NCBI GenBank assembly: GCA_036898135.1
Contig: CM072511.1
Coordinates: 34,763,127-34,827,126, forward strand
Origin: Oncomelania hupensis
Taxonomy: Eukaryota; Mollusca; Gastropoda; Littorinimorpha; Pomatiopsidae
Direction of reading: 5' to 3'
DNA: 64,000 nucleotides
Shown here: positions 39,791 through 50,898 of the stretch, one piece after another
Numbering within the stretch: the first letter of the stretch is position 1
Layout of the letters: each line of letters begins with the position of its first letter
Notes under the pieces: model-generated
Told to the model about the DNA's origin: nothing
The model's input: the letters and a program-made list of their open reading frames with translations, nothing else
The model's database searches: none
Program-made: the position numbers and the translations under genes

Positions 39791-40194
39791 GCTTCTTTGC
39801 TGCGCGGAGACTGACTTATAATATATAATGTAGATTAAGCCTATGTATACTGTATAACAGTGTCTACTTGGTCCTAGGCAGGAAATGGGGAACGCTACTG
39901 CTGAGAAGTAACAAAATGCAAATCAAGGAACGCAACTATTAAATATGGTCGATAATAATTATGCTCATATTAACAAAGTATACCGTTGCGAAATGCTAAC
40001 CTGTGTAAATCGAACAGAATTAGAAGCAACAGCGATCATTTTTAATGTCAACAAGTCGTAGTCATGCAAGCACCATTTCGTAACACATCGGAGAGCTTCG
40101 TTCGACTTCGGCGATTGCCTTTTTGGGCGAATGACTGGAACTAGGTTGGAAAAAACAAGTTTGCTCCCGGGTTCGAGCCCTGGCCGGGAAGAAA

Positions 40195-40770
40195 AACAGT
40201 ATAAATATTTATAGTTTCTCCGTGTGTGATTTTGAACATAAGGATAGCTGTATTAAATATTAATTGTTTTTGAAGTGGTAGTATTTGGAGTTCCTTGTAT
40301 TTCTCATTAGTTGTAATATCTGTATTTATATTATAAGACTTATAGAGTATCTTGATTGCTCTTTTATGAAGACTGTTTAGCTGTTTAATTTGAACGTCAC
40401 TTGCATTACACCAAATAGTTGATGCATAATTAAAATGAGACATACAGTGGGCATAGAAAAAAGATTTTAATGCATCAACCGTAACAAAATGTCTAAGTTT
40501 ATTTAGAAGGAACAGATATTTAGAAATTCTTTTTACAGATTTGGTTAATGTGTGACCGCCAGCTAAAATCATCATCAATGATTATGCCTAGCACTTTATG
40601 TTCACGAACTTGATCAATGTTGTAGGACTCTAAGTTTAGATTAAGGCAAAAAATTCCATTTTGACGTTTTTGTCTTGTAGTGAGAAGCATACTTTTGCTT
40701 TTATTAGGATTTAATTTCATGCCGTTGTTGTCACACCAGTTATCAATTTCATTTATGATTATTTGAAGAC
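40195..40770 (-). pseudogene. LINE C-terminal fragment
   Basis: The minus strand encodes, in two overlapping frames, KLNPNKSKSMLLTTRQK and HKVLGIIIDDDFSW (40,720-40,520), then SKYLFLLNKLRHF, NYASTIWCNA and LHKRAIKILY (40,578-40,200). This is the post-palm thumb and C-terminal region of Jockey/CR1-group polymerases. One frameshift lies near 40,550. The palm is missing. Its 3' end abuts the split SINE. Confidence 0.8.
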
Positions 40771-40774
40771 TGTG

Positions 40775-40779
<5 letters not shown>

Positions 40780-40812
<33 letters not shown>

Positions 40813-41780
40813 GGTGTCAGGCGGAGCCCCATCTCCTTTTAATCGCTGTTTTTTTTTTTAAAGAATTAAGGAAGGTACCTAGTCAAATAACTGGGCGGAC
40901 TGGGGTGATTTTGGTGCGTTGCTTTTTTTCGCTTTCGTTATCGTCCTATCCAAGCCCTAACCCGCTTGTGTTCTCATAGCTTCCCTAGCCCACTCACCCT
41001 TCAAAAAATGGGTGGGAGAAGGAAAGGAGACGGGGTGTGGGTAAGAAAGGAGTAGGGGATGGGGGGAGAGAAAAACTGGAAGAGGGAGGGAGGGGGAAGA
41101 GGTAAAGCGAGAGCTCGTTGAAGCACAACGTTCTGCACCGTGTCTTTTGAGATGATTACTTAAATAAATTTTCTGCAGAAATTATTATAATTTTAAAAAA
41201 AATTTAAAGCCAAAATTAATTACCATCTTCATTAGCCTGTGCAGAAGCGGTTGGTGCCTTGCGCATGTGTGGGCAACTTCATCATGCGTGCAGGTCACTG
41301 CAGCTGCAGCTTTATTAATGTGCCCATAAGCGGGAAGTAGTGCTGCTAATTGTTGTTGTTGTTGCAAATGCTATTGTAGTTGTTGTGGCAGCAGTTGCTG
41401 CTGAAGATGATGATAGCATCAGTCTGCACAACCAGTTTAAAGTTACAGGTCACCTGGAATTGAACTCGCAACTTCTGGTACACGAGTTTATTGCTCCACC
41501 GGCATCTGCTCCGACAGGTTCCGTGCCAGCAATTATAATTGGTTCGCACCTGAAACAAACGAGTTAGGTAAACGCGATTCCTTTAGTACTACGTAGGTTA
41601 CGTCTATCAATCTAGCAAACACCTTGTTATGAAATCCGCAATTCGAAATAAGCCTGGTTGTCTGTCTGTTTGTGTGTATGTGCGCGTGCGTGTGTGTGTG
41701 TTTGTGTGGCTCTGTGTGTGTGTGTTTATAGCATTAGTGCTAATGAGTGTAAATAATGTGTGTGTGCGTGTGTGTATGTG
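40780..41780. other. Non-coding; simple repeats
   Basis: GA repeats at 40,790-40,812 and G-rich sequence to 41,110. A short TTG/GTT run (41,348-41,400) gives minor open frames without coding character. Confidence 0.4.
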
Positions 41781-41783
41781 AGT

Positions 41784-41784
<1 letters not shown>

Positions 41785-41873
<89 letters not shown>
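41785..41873. repeat. (GA)n microsatellite
   Basis: About 44 GA units preceded by GT repeats. Confidence 0.95.
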
Positions 41874-41874
<1 letters not shown>

Positions 41875-42159
41875 GCATGTATGAACTGCAAGCAAAACTT
41901 AATGCAATTTGTGGATGAAAATATTCCGCCTTACTATTTTGGAATGTACCCATTTGCTACAGTGTGTATGCTGATAGAAAGAAAAGGGTAAATGAGAGAA
42001 CTGATGACATGAGTGTGCCTATGTCTGCAATAATGCCTTTGTGCAGTCAGGATCAAGCTTGAAAATCGTCTTTGATGTCTTCACACATGCATATTTAATG
42101 TGGTTTAGAGAACATAAAATCTTGAAATATTGAAGGGTTGGGGTACATGTGTGTGTGTG

Positions 42160-42745
42160 TGTAACCCCGTTGGGGTGCCGGGGGTTTCAATATAAATAGT
42201 ATCCCCACTTTCTGGAAATTTAGTGCTTTAAATTCCCACTGTCGCTGTCTTTCTCATTTGCTCTTTCTCAGTCCTGCTCTGTTCTATCAATCTGCTATAC
42301 TATCTTCTTCTTCGCTAGACCAGTCACCTACCTTTTTTCTTGAAAACTCTTCCGGGACAAGACTCCTTGTTTGTGTATGAGGTCTGTTGGATCAGTTTGG
42401 GAATATTGGACGCTTTCTGCCAGGTGGTCACTAGGGCTTCCTATGATGTTATTATTTAGCAATGTAGGCATTTTATATGTATATGTTTTGTTGATAATGT
42501 ATAATGATGTTTGTATTCTATTTTGTTTTTGTAAACGGGGGTTCGATAAATTAGAGTGCAGCCTCAGCGTCCCTTGCGTGGGATGTCTTTATTGTAAATT
42601 GACTTGCTGGTGGAGGGCATTCAGTTTTCCCACTAGGGTTGTTTCAGCAGATCTTTTATGCGGATTGGGGGTTGTCCGGTCCTGATTTGGCTCGGAAGAG
42701 TCCACTGGACCTAAAGCAACAATTATGTAATGTAATGTAATGTAT
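42160..42745 (+). mobile_element. 590-bp retroposed unit, copy 2 (AATGT tail)
   Basis: Starts near CCCCGTTGGGGTGCCGGGGG, has TATAAATAGTATCCCC, and ends in CTAAAGCAACAATTATG followed by (AATGT)n. About the same 5' boundary as copy 1 but a different tail repeat. Confidence 0.85.
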
Positions 42746-43254
42746 GTGTGTGAGCGCGCGCGCGCGTGTTTGTTTGTGTGTCTGTGTGCACGTGCACTGA
42801 CGTCAATCACTCAAGCAAACACTTCATCATGTAACCCACACTTCGGAAGACGAAAAGTATATGTTTCTCTGTGTATGTTTGTGGCATGTGTGTGTGTGTG
42901 CGTGTGTAGGCGTGCGTGCGTGTGTGTTTGGGTGGGTGGATGTGTGTTCCTTTGAAAGTTCTTGTATGCATCAGTTGCAGTTTGGCAGGCACTTCAGGGT
43001 AGCCTAATATGTCATTGTTGAATCAAACATAACAGTGAAAACTCCGGAGAACACTCCGGAGATTGTGTGTCAGTTTTCACGTGGCTTCCATAATACAGGT
43101 AATCTAGTTTTGTCCAAAAAGGACTTAATAGATTTATCATTCTGACTTGGACAGAGACATTGGGGATTAATTTTGCAAGAAAAGAGGAGAACAACGGACA
43201 GGCGATGATCGAAGAAAAGATGACGTTAGAATAATTCTTCGTGACTGAGTTTAT

Positions 43255-43330
43255 AATAATAGTAATAATAATAATAATAATAATTTATTTTGTATAGCGC
43301 AAAATAAATCTTGCTCTAAGCGTTAACCGT
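43255..43330 (-). repeat. Retroposon tail, (AAT)n plus GCGC end
   Basis: An AAT repeat followed by TTATTTTGTATAGCGCAAAA, a 3'-end signature also seen at 712-735, in inverted orientation. Confidence 0.5.
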
Positions 43331-43932
43331 TTTAATGTACAAAATACTAAACAATATAGCTCCTGATTATTTAAAAGTACCTTTTAGCAAACCTTCATCT
43401 CGTGATTCAATTTTCAGACATAATTTAACCTTGCCACAGCCACGCTTAGACATACTTAAAACATCTCTGTCATATTCTGGTTCAAGTATGTGAAATTCTC
43501 AATCATTATTGTTTAAAATTAGACTCCACAAATTTCTATATATTCCCTTGCTCCTAATATTTAAGATGATTGTATACAATTTGTTCTTTCCTATCTTGCG
43601 ACAGTTTAATTTGCTCATGTGTGAATTAGCTTGTGTATGTGTGTGGTTGTGGTGGAGCGGGTGGGGATAGTGAGAGTAGGGAAGGGGTATTGGAGGGAGG
43701 TGAGGGGGACGGAGTATGTGTATTTCGGTACATTAATTTTCTTAGTAATTTTTTAAAATTCTCACCATTGTTAAGGTTTGTGTTAGTTTCAAATCAATTT
43801 TATGTTAATTATTTTGTCTGTTCTGAATTTTTATTTTTTATTTTACAATTTTATTAAGGACTAGCTGTAAGACAGGTCCACAGGACCTAATGCTATTATC
43901 CTATTAAAGGTTTCGACTTCGACTTCGACTTC
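43330..43932 (+). pseudogene. LINE 3' end with (TTCGAC)n tail
   Basis: Plus strand encodes VQNTKQYSS-like then APDYLKVPFSKPSSRDSIFR, LPQPRLDILKTSLSYSGSS and WNSQSLL, the C-terminal end of a Jockey/CR1-group polymerase, to about 43,630. A 3' UTR with GGTCCACAGGACCTAATGC and a (TTCGAC)n tail follows (43,913-43,931). 5'-truncated. Confidence 0.75.
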
Positions 43933-44099
43933 TCTCTCTCTCTCTTTCTCTCTCTGTCACACACACGCACGCACGCACACACACATACACAGGTACACCA
44001 GTGAGATAGTCTATGAAGAACTTGGCAGGCGGGCATCACAGTAACTTGTTGAGTCGCACTGCGATCGACGGAAAGACGGTTTACTTTTTATGACATTCA

Positions 44100-44302
44100 C
44101 CTCTAGTTTATTGTATGTTTTGTATGTTTTGTTATTATTTGTTTTATTTATAATTTTTTGATTGGACTACTTCTCATGTGTATGTAATAATATTTTTAAT
44201 TCTTGTGTATTCTGCTAATTGCGCTGATGCTGCCATTGTGATTGCTCAGTTTGAGATGAATAAAGTTGTATTGTATTGTATTGTATTGTATTGTATTGTA
44301 TA
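44100..44302 (+). repeat. Retroposon 3' end with (TTGTA)n tail
   Basis: GAGATGAATAAAGTTGTATTG followed by seven to eight TATTG units, a typical LINE 3' terminus. No coding part remains. Confidence 0.6.
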
Positions 44303-44592
44303 GAAAGAGTCTCTCGCACGGTTGGTTCGGGCACGGAGAGACCTCGGCTGCCGTGATGACTTCCGCGTGGACTCGCATGATGCCACGACCTGGCGTAGAG
44401 GATGTCGTTGTAAAGATTCCCCAAAGCCACGCTCAAGAACGAGGCACTGAGAGACTCAAGGTCCTATCCGATGACGGAAGCTGCTCTGGTCTTTTTCCAC
44501 TCGGTCCATATCACTCTTCTTGGCCTGCTATGATAACACAGCTTTTTGAAAATCAGGATGCTCTGGATGGGCGACTGAGAGAAGAGATCTAA
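44303..44592 (+). other. Open frame without recognised homology
   Basis: An open frame of about 97 codons follows the TTGTA tail and ends at 44,592. A second frame contains ARRDLGCRDDFRVDSHDATT, equally open for 45 codons. I cannot tell whether either is coding. Confidence 0.25.
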
Positions 44593-44599
44593 TATCGAA

Positions 44600-45700
44600 A
44601 TAAAATACCGGTATCAGCGAAAATACTCTTAACAATGTTTTACCGTACCCTCCCAATATTATAATTATCCTTATCGTCGCCTTTTTTTTTGAGGGGAGGG
44701 GACGATCAAAGGTGAACAGTCACTTTATCGTTAACACGAGTACGCTGTCAGAAAATAGAAGAACGGTCTATTTGCGTTTAGCTTTTTCCCGCAGCGATGA
44801 TGGCGTCGTTAATTTTTTTATCATCGCATTTCATACCATTTCACCTTTCAATTGATAGATGTCTTCATTAATAGATTAATTCATTGATAGATGTAGTCTT
44901 TGATAGATGTATTCGTTGATAGACGTTGGTAGATACGATTCAGCCATTAGCTCAAGAGAGATTAATGAAACTGCGGAAACACTGACTCAAGTTGAGGCAG
45001 AAATATGTGAAAATCGTTTTACTCTATTTTTTTAGGGGCCCAATTCCAAGGTTTTGTTTACTTTTAGCCAAAACGGGTTTACTCTAAAATTCGAATTGTT
45101 ATTATTTAAGCAATGAAGAAGTGGGACTCTGGTTGCTCAAAACCAACGTTAACGTTTGAATTTTCCATTTCTGCCTGTGCTGACAGGGAGTGATTTGCCC
45201 TGTTTAACGGTACCCCGATACGCTCTACGATCTACTAGATGATATTTTTTTACCGTGAGAGCTGTAGCTAGTGGTTGTTATTAATAGGCGCGCAAACTAC
45301 GGAATTTTATTGATTTAAAAAAAAACTACACTTGTGAAAGAGTTGGGTTTTTTTGTTGCAAGGTAACGTTTTTTCAGTGGGACAATATTCACTGAGAACG
45401 TTAAACGGACCTGTTGAGGAGGCATGGTCAGAGTGGGTCCCTTTCCCAAAAAAATTTTTTAAAAGGTAAAACCGTTAGAATAGCGGGCTGAGTTAAAAAA
45501 AGAAACACAATAGCTTTGCTTCTAATGATTCATTTTGTAACGGATATATGGTTTATTATTTTTTAATCGAAACCGTTTTTAATTTCCGGTCCCAGCGTTT
45601 GAGAATTTCTTCGCTCTCCTAACTAACCCGGTCCTCTGCTTTGTTTTCATCTTTCCGAGCTCGATTATTCTGTAATGGAGTAAACTTAGACGCCTAGATC
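44600..45700. other. No gene recognised
   Basis: AT-rich. A small group of TTGATAGATG-like repeats lies at 44,855-44,935. Confidence 0.4.
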
Positions 45701-45783
45701 ATGCAAGATTTAATTGTTTTGGCTTTTTTCCTGATAGAGTTTTCCACCTATTCCAGAGTACCTATGTTGCTGTATGCTGCTGT

Positions 45784-45784
45784 A

Positions 45785-45833
<49 letters not shown>

Positions 45834-46957
45834 CTTCTTCTTCTCATCCTCCTCCTCCTTCTTCTTCTTCTCCTCTTCCTCCTTCTTCTTCTTCTCCTCT
45901 TCCCCCTCCTTCTTCTTCTTCTCATCTTCCTCCTTCTTCTTCTCCTCCTCCTCTTCCTCATTCTTCTTCTTCTCCTCTTCCCCCTTCTTCTTTTCTTCAC
46001 CTCTTCCCCCTCCTTCTTCTTCTTCTCCTCTTCCCCCTCCTTCTTCTTCTTCTCCTCTTCCCCCTCCTTCTTCTTCTCCTCCTCCTCTTCCTTATTCTTC
46101 TTCTTCTTCTTCCCCCTCCTTCTTCTTCTTCTCCTCTTTCTCTTCTTCTTTTCCTCTTCCCCTTCCTTCTTCTTCTTCTCCTCTTCCCCCTTCTTCTTCT
46201 CCTCCTCCTCTTCCTCATTCTTCTTCTTCTCCTCTTCCCCCTCCTTCTTCTTCTTCTCCTCTTCCTCCTCCTTCTTCTTCTCCTCTTCCCCCTCCTTCTT
46301 CTTCTCCTTCTCCTCTTCCTCTTCTTCTTCTTCTCCTCTTTCCTTCTTCTTCTCCTCCTCTTCCCCCTCCTTCTTCTTCTTCTCCTCTTCCCCCTCCTTC
46401 TTCTTCTTCTCCTCTTACTCCTTCTTCTTTTCCTCCTCCTCTTCCTCATTCTTCTTCTTCTCCCCTCCTCCCCTCTTCCTTCTTCTTCTTCTCCCTCCTC
46501 CTTCTTCCCCTCTTCCTTCTTCTTCTTCTTCTTCTCCTCTTCCTCCTTCTTGTTCTTCTCCTCTTCCTCCTCCTCCTTCTTCTTGTTGTTCTCCCCTTCC
46601 TCCTCCTCCTTCTTCTCCTCCTCATCTTCCTTCTTCTTCTTCTTCTTCTTCTCCTCTTACTTCTTCTCCTCCTCCTCCTTTTCCTTCTTCTCCTCTTCCT
46701 CCTCCTTCTCCTCCTCTTCCTCCTCCCTCTTCTTCTCCTCCTCCTTTTTCTTCTTCTCCTCCTCTTCCTCCTTCTTCTTCTCCTCCTCTTCCTTCTTCTT
46801 CTTCTCCCCTCTTTCTTCTTCTTATTCTCCTCCTTCTTCTTCACCTCCTCTTCCTCCTTCTTCTTCTTCTCCTCCACTTCCTCCTCCTCCTTCTTCTTCT
46901 CGTCCTCCTCCTCCTTCTTTTTCTCCTCCTCCTCCTTCATCATCTTCTTCTTATCGT
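45784..46957. repeat. 1.17-kb pyrimidine tract, (TTC/TCC)n minisatellite
   Basis: After a (TTG)n run (45,784-45,830), TTC and TCC/TCCCC units form blocks of roughly 35-60 bp with almost no purines. Three plus-strand frames of more than 400 codons cross it; all are artefacts. Confidence 0.95.
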
Positions 46958-46960
46958 CGT

Positions 46961-48117
46961 CTGTGACGTGGGGTTTTATTGTTGCTGGGCTCTGCACAAT
47001 GGAATGCTATTACCCATTCGTCTTTGGTCTCTGGGGATCGCTAGTAATCTCCCTGTGACTTAACTTAATACATTTATTTGTTTAGCTCGGTCTGTGTTTA
47101 GGTTGGGGTACAGAGATAGAAAAATTGTAAAAGATCACTGTCACACTAGCTTTCACACGGCTATGAAACATATGTAATCCAGCCACTTGATAACAGTAAA
47201 TATCACACATTTATTTTTTCTACTCTATACACGATCTTTGAAGTGTGAAACTAACTTAAAAGTTCAAATGTCACTGCGAATGGTTCGCTCTTGATAGTTC
47301 TAGGCAGCTACTTTATCTTCATCGGGCACTGGATACTTTCTGCCCTAATGGTCAGAGTTCTGGAAGCGTGGACTACTGTGGTCCTGTGATACCAGTTTTA
47401 ATGCACTGTTTCGAAGGGCACTTAACTGTGTGATTGAAGCGCTGCATTGTGGTTGCTTCCTTGATATGCTGTGTTGTGGTGGAGTCTTCTCTGTGTGGCT
47501 AGACTGGTGGGCTCTCTTAACTCAGTGCGTGAAAGGCCTCTGCAGACCAACTTTCAGCGACGACTTGTTCTTGTCTTTCGCCGAGTTGGGCTCACGATAC
47601 AATGCCTGCTCGTCTGTAACATATGAGACGAATTTCTGCACAACCCTGTATAATAGGTGTGTGCAGAGCGTCTCACTGAAGGCCGAAGTAGCCCTCAGTG
47701 ATTAGCTCCACATCTCTATATATAAGCGACGAACATTCTACTAAATCCGTGGTCCACTGGAATCTCCACTCTAATTTCCTATACATATATAAATCATGGC
47801 TAACTATACACATAGAGAAAGAATTAATATTATACACATTCTCTGGTACAGCCACTGGTCTGCAAGCATACCTATAGGTTAAACAACAGTGGTTCCGTAC
47901 GTAATACAACATGGCGTCGAACCCGGTCGTGCTCGCCACGTGGTCAGGCCACGTTGGACTAACAATTCAATTCTAAGCATAGCAAATTTCACAAACATAA
48001 TTCAACAATAATATAAATACATCACGATGAAACAAAAGTATGTTCATTTACCTTTTTGACAATGTCAGGCCGTGGCTAACTTGATTGAATCGAATATTCC
48101 ACAAGTTCTGCTTCCTT
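46961..48117 (-). mobile_element. LTR-like segment, copy 2
   Basis: The inverse of 35,390-36,546, sharing among others GTTTGTGAAATTTGCTATGC, ACCACTGTTGTTTAACCTAT, AGAGATGTGGAGCTAATCAC and CATTGTGCAGAGCCCA. The CCCCACGTCACA end abuts the pyrimidine tract, so no interior remains. Probably a solo or broken LTR. Confidence 0.6.
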
Positions 48118-48869
48118 AGTCGGTCAATGGAGAGATTCTGTTCGATCGTAACTGTATACTGCTCGGCGTTTGAATGTAGACTGACCTCCTACCTCTCTGC
48201 TTGAATCGGGGGTCGTAATCGACCAACGTCCTCAAATCGAACGTGCCAGCAAAGTCCGAGGCACGCGTCCAAACAGACAGGGGGGGTTGTGTAGGAGAGG
48301 GACAAACAAAACGGGCACCTGGCGATTGCAGTCCCTGGTAAGGTCTCCTCAACGTTCGCCCTCTTCGTTGACGTCCAAACGAAGGAGCGTTACCCACCGA
48401 TGGTCGCCACTGGACGAGTGGTTGAAGTGATGATGATGGCGCTGATAACAGGGGACGCGTGGACAATAACAGATGGCGATGCTGATGATGTTTGGTCCAC
48501 TTGACCAAGTGTCGTCGTCGTTGCTCCTTTCGTTTTCCTGCGACGAACTGGCGGATTGTCGAAACGTTGAGCTGCGAACTTCGAACTCGAATTCTATCCT
48601 CAACGTCTATACTTGACGAACCTGTAACATGCTTGTCGCATCGTAAAATGTCATGTTCTAGATTCTGTTCCCTCCCTCCCATCACACTAACCCCCCCCCA
48701 CTCTCACTAGCTACTCCACTTAACTTCTGCACTTGGGGGTCCAACTGCAGGTCTATTTCCCCCAGTCCTTGTCTCTCTTCTCGCTTCTTACTGTTATCGT
48801 CACTGGAAACAATTACATTTCATACAATTCAATGAATTCATGAATGCATGGGAATGGACGACGCTGCAA
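48118..48869 (-). mobile_element. Diverged LTR of the Gmr1-type family
   Basis: Aligns in the same order with the LTR at 49,340-50,118: AATCGACCAACGTC, TGTCGTCGTCGTTG, GACGAACCTGTAACATGCTT, AATGTCATG and GGACGACGCTGCAAATGAA have counterparts there. It is clearly older than the intact element. The 189-codon frame across it is not a gene. Confidence 0.65.
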
Positions 48870-48872
48870 ATG

Positions 48873-48966
<94 letters not shown>

Positions 48967-48991
48967 AAAAAAAAAAATAAAAAAAAAAAAA

Positions 48992-49035
<44 letters not shown>

Positions 49036-49043
49036 AAAAAAAC
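48870..49043. repeat. A-rich tract
   Basis: About 170 A with a few T, directly after the diverged LTR. Confidence 0.95.
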
Positions 49044-49106
49044 AATATGATCATTGTTTTTAACATTACATTCTTTGCTGTGTACAATTGAAACAACGAT
49101 GTACAC

Positions 49107-50859
49107 TGTCACCGCCACGACTCCCCCTGGGCAGACGCCACAAACAAACAACTTCCACACGCAGACAACCCAGAAAGAATGACGATTACCCGCAGACGGA
49201 AGTGATGAAAACACAACAAATATATATACAACTTTCAAGCTATTTATTCATTCATACCACACACTCATACACATACAACATTTACACATGAAACGAGAAA
49301 AATGGTGATGGAACAATCAATGGGTCGATGAACAATGAAATGGAATGTCAGATGAACGAGGGTTGCTAATCAACCACGTCTAAGTATCGACTGTGCACTG
49401 CAAATGTCCGAACACACGGGGGGGGGGGGGGGGTCGAGTATCAAGAGGGGGGACAACAAGGAAAAAGCCGACCTGATAGTAGGGCGTCCCCGTTGATGTC
49501 TCCGTGAATGTATCTGCCCCTCCTCGTGGTTGTCACCGGACTGTCGCTGTGGATTCCAGGCGTAGTGGTGTCGCCACTCCCTCCCGCCGCTGACGATGAT
49601 GATGATGATGATGACGCTGTAGTTGCGGCAGCCCTGCCACCGTCGACGCCTCCCAGCCTGACTCCTCCAGTCGGCTAACACTGTGACGTCGAGGCCAGGT
49701 TCCGTACACAGACGTCACAACCACCGGGGGTTGTGGAACAATGACGATGTACACAAACGCGGACGTGGACGAACGGGTGGTGATGATGATGCTGGGTCCA
49801 CACGACCAAATGTCGTCGTCGTTGTCGCGCGACGCTGGTCAACGTTGATCCGCGTTACCCAGTGACGAACTGATGAATACGACGAACTTTCGAACCTGCA
49901 ACACGCTTGTCGTATTGTTAATGTCATGTCCACCCGACTCTGCCCCCCTCCCTCCTCACACTCTCCCCCCTTACTACACTAACTAATTCCTGTATCTTGA
50001 GGAAGCGCCACTGCTGTCCACTTCACTTCTCTTGACTACTATTACTGTCACTTGTAATCAAACACATAATTCAAAAACTAAATGACATTATGAATGCATG
50101 AAATGAACAATGCTGCAAATGAATACATGTATCAACACATTATCCATCTTGAGCAACCGCAACCTCGACAACAGCAAACACTTCCATCCTACCTTCATCA
50201 CACTTCACCCCCATTCTCCTCCCTCATTCTCCCTCCTTCAGTCGCACTCTTCCTTTCGTCTGCCTCTCCCCAGTGCAACCATCCTTCCCCCAGCCTCACG
50301 CACAGCTATCGTTCAACACCCCAACAGCCGGCCATCGGTCATTAGCACAGTAAAGGAAGATAGCACCATCACATTTACCCACACGGCTCGAATGTAAAAG
50401 TACCTGTAGCTAGCCCTTTCCACTGCTTGCCTACACAGTACTCCAAGTAAGGTATTCCAGTGCGTAGTAATTCCCGTTAGTGGACAAAACCTCTACACTA
50501 ACTTACCACAACACAAAACTTAGTTATTTGCTCTACTCTTTCTCGAGCTTGCTACCACACTGTAACATTTCCCACTAGGTTTTCTTTCAGAACCAGTTAT
50601 CATTTACGTAACAACTGTCCCACCCTTACTTCCAGAACAAAATACCCAGAGAAACAAGACCGCACGTCTTCTCTGTTACTCTGCAAAACGTGTTCTGACT
50701 ACAGTGAACAAATTCCAAAACTGGCTGGCCGAGCTCTGCTGTTCAAAATCACGCTTTCCACGCATAACCTAACATACGACAGCGCACAGTTACTACCCCA
50801 ACTCATTAACTCTCCACCCACACTTTCTACCCGGTTTCATCACAGGCTGCCCTGTGACA
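49107..50859 (-). repeat. 3' LTR of the Gmr1-like element
   Basis: 1,753 bp. Differs from the other LTR mainly by indels in simple repeats (G-run at 49,420, GAT run at 49,595) and a few small gaps, with very few substitutions. Confidence 0.9.
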
Positions 50860-50898
50860 CACCCCCCTCCCAAGACGAACCTACGGAGAGTTCAAAAC

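Larger units (their letters stand above)
37840..40164. mobile_element. Mutator-like (MULE) non-autonomous element, 9-bp TSD
   Basis: Terminal inverted repeats of about 80 bp. The left begins GCGAACTTGTTTTTTCCAAC and the right, inverted, begins GCAAACTTGTTTTTTCCAAC; both continue through CAGTCATTCGCC and CGAAGTCGAACGAAGCTCTC. The flanking direct repeat TCCCGGGTT (37,831-37,839 and 40,165-40,173) is perfect over 9 bp. Long TIRs plus a 9-bp duplication are the Mutator superfamily hallmark. No transposase is visible. The interior has been invaded by two minus-strand pieces of the 590-bp unit, a plus-strand one, and a (CTA)n repeat. Confidence 0.8.
37785..40187 (+). mobile_element. tRNA-derived SINE head split by a 2.3-kb TIR element
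   Basis: The head (37,785-37,839) matches the SINE at 170 base for base over most of its length. It stops inside the B box at CCCGGGTT and resumes at 40,165 with TCCCGGGTTCGAGCCCTGG up to 40,187, where a LINE 3' end abuts. Confidence 0.85.

Noticed and set aside
45701..46966. Three open frames of more than 400 codons
   Set aside because: Translations of TTC/TCC repeats into Ser, Phe, Leu and Pro runs; all three frames are open equally, which is a repeat effect.
48116..48685. 189-codon minus-strand frame
   Set aside because: Lies wholly within a diverged LTR; no domain and no matching frame in the intact LTRs.
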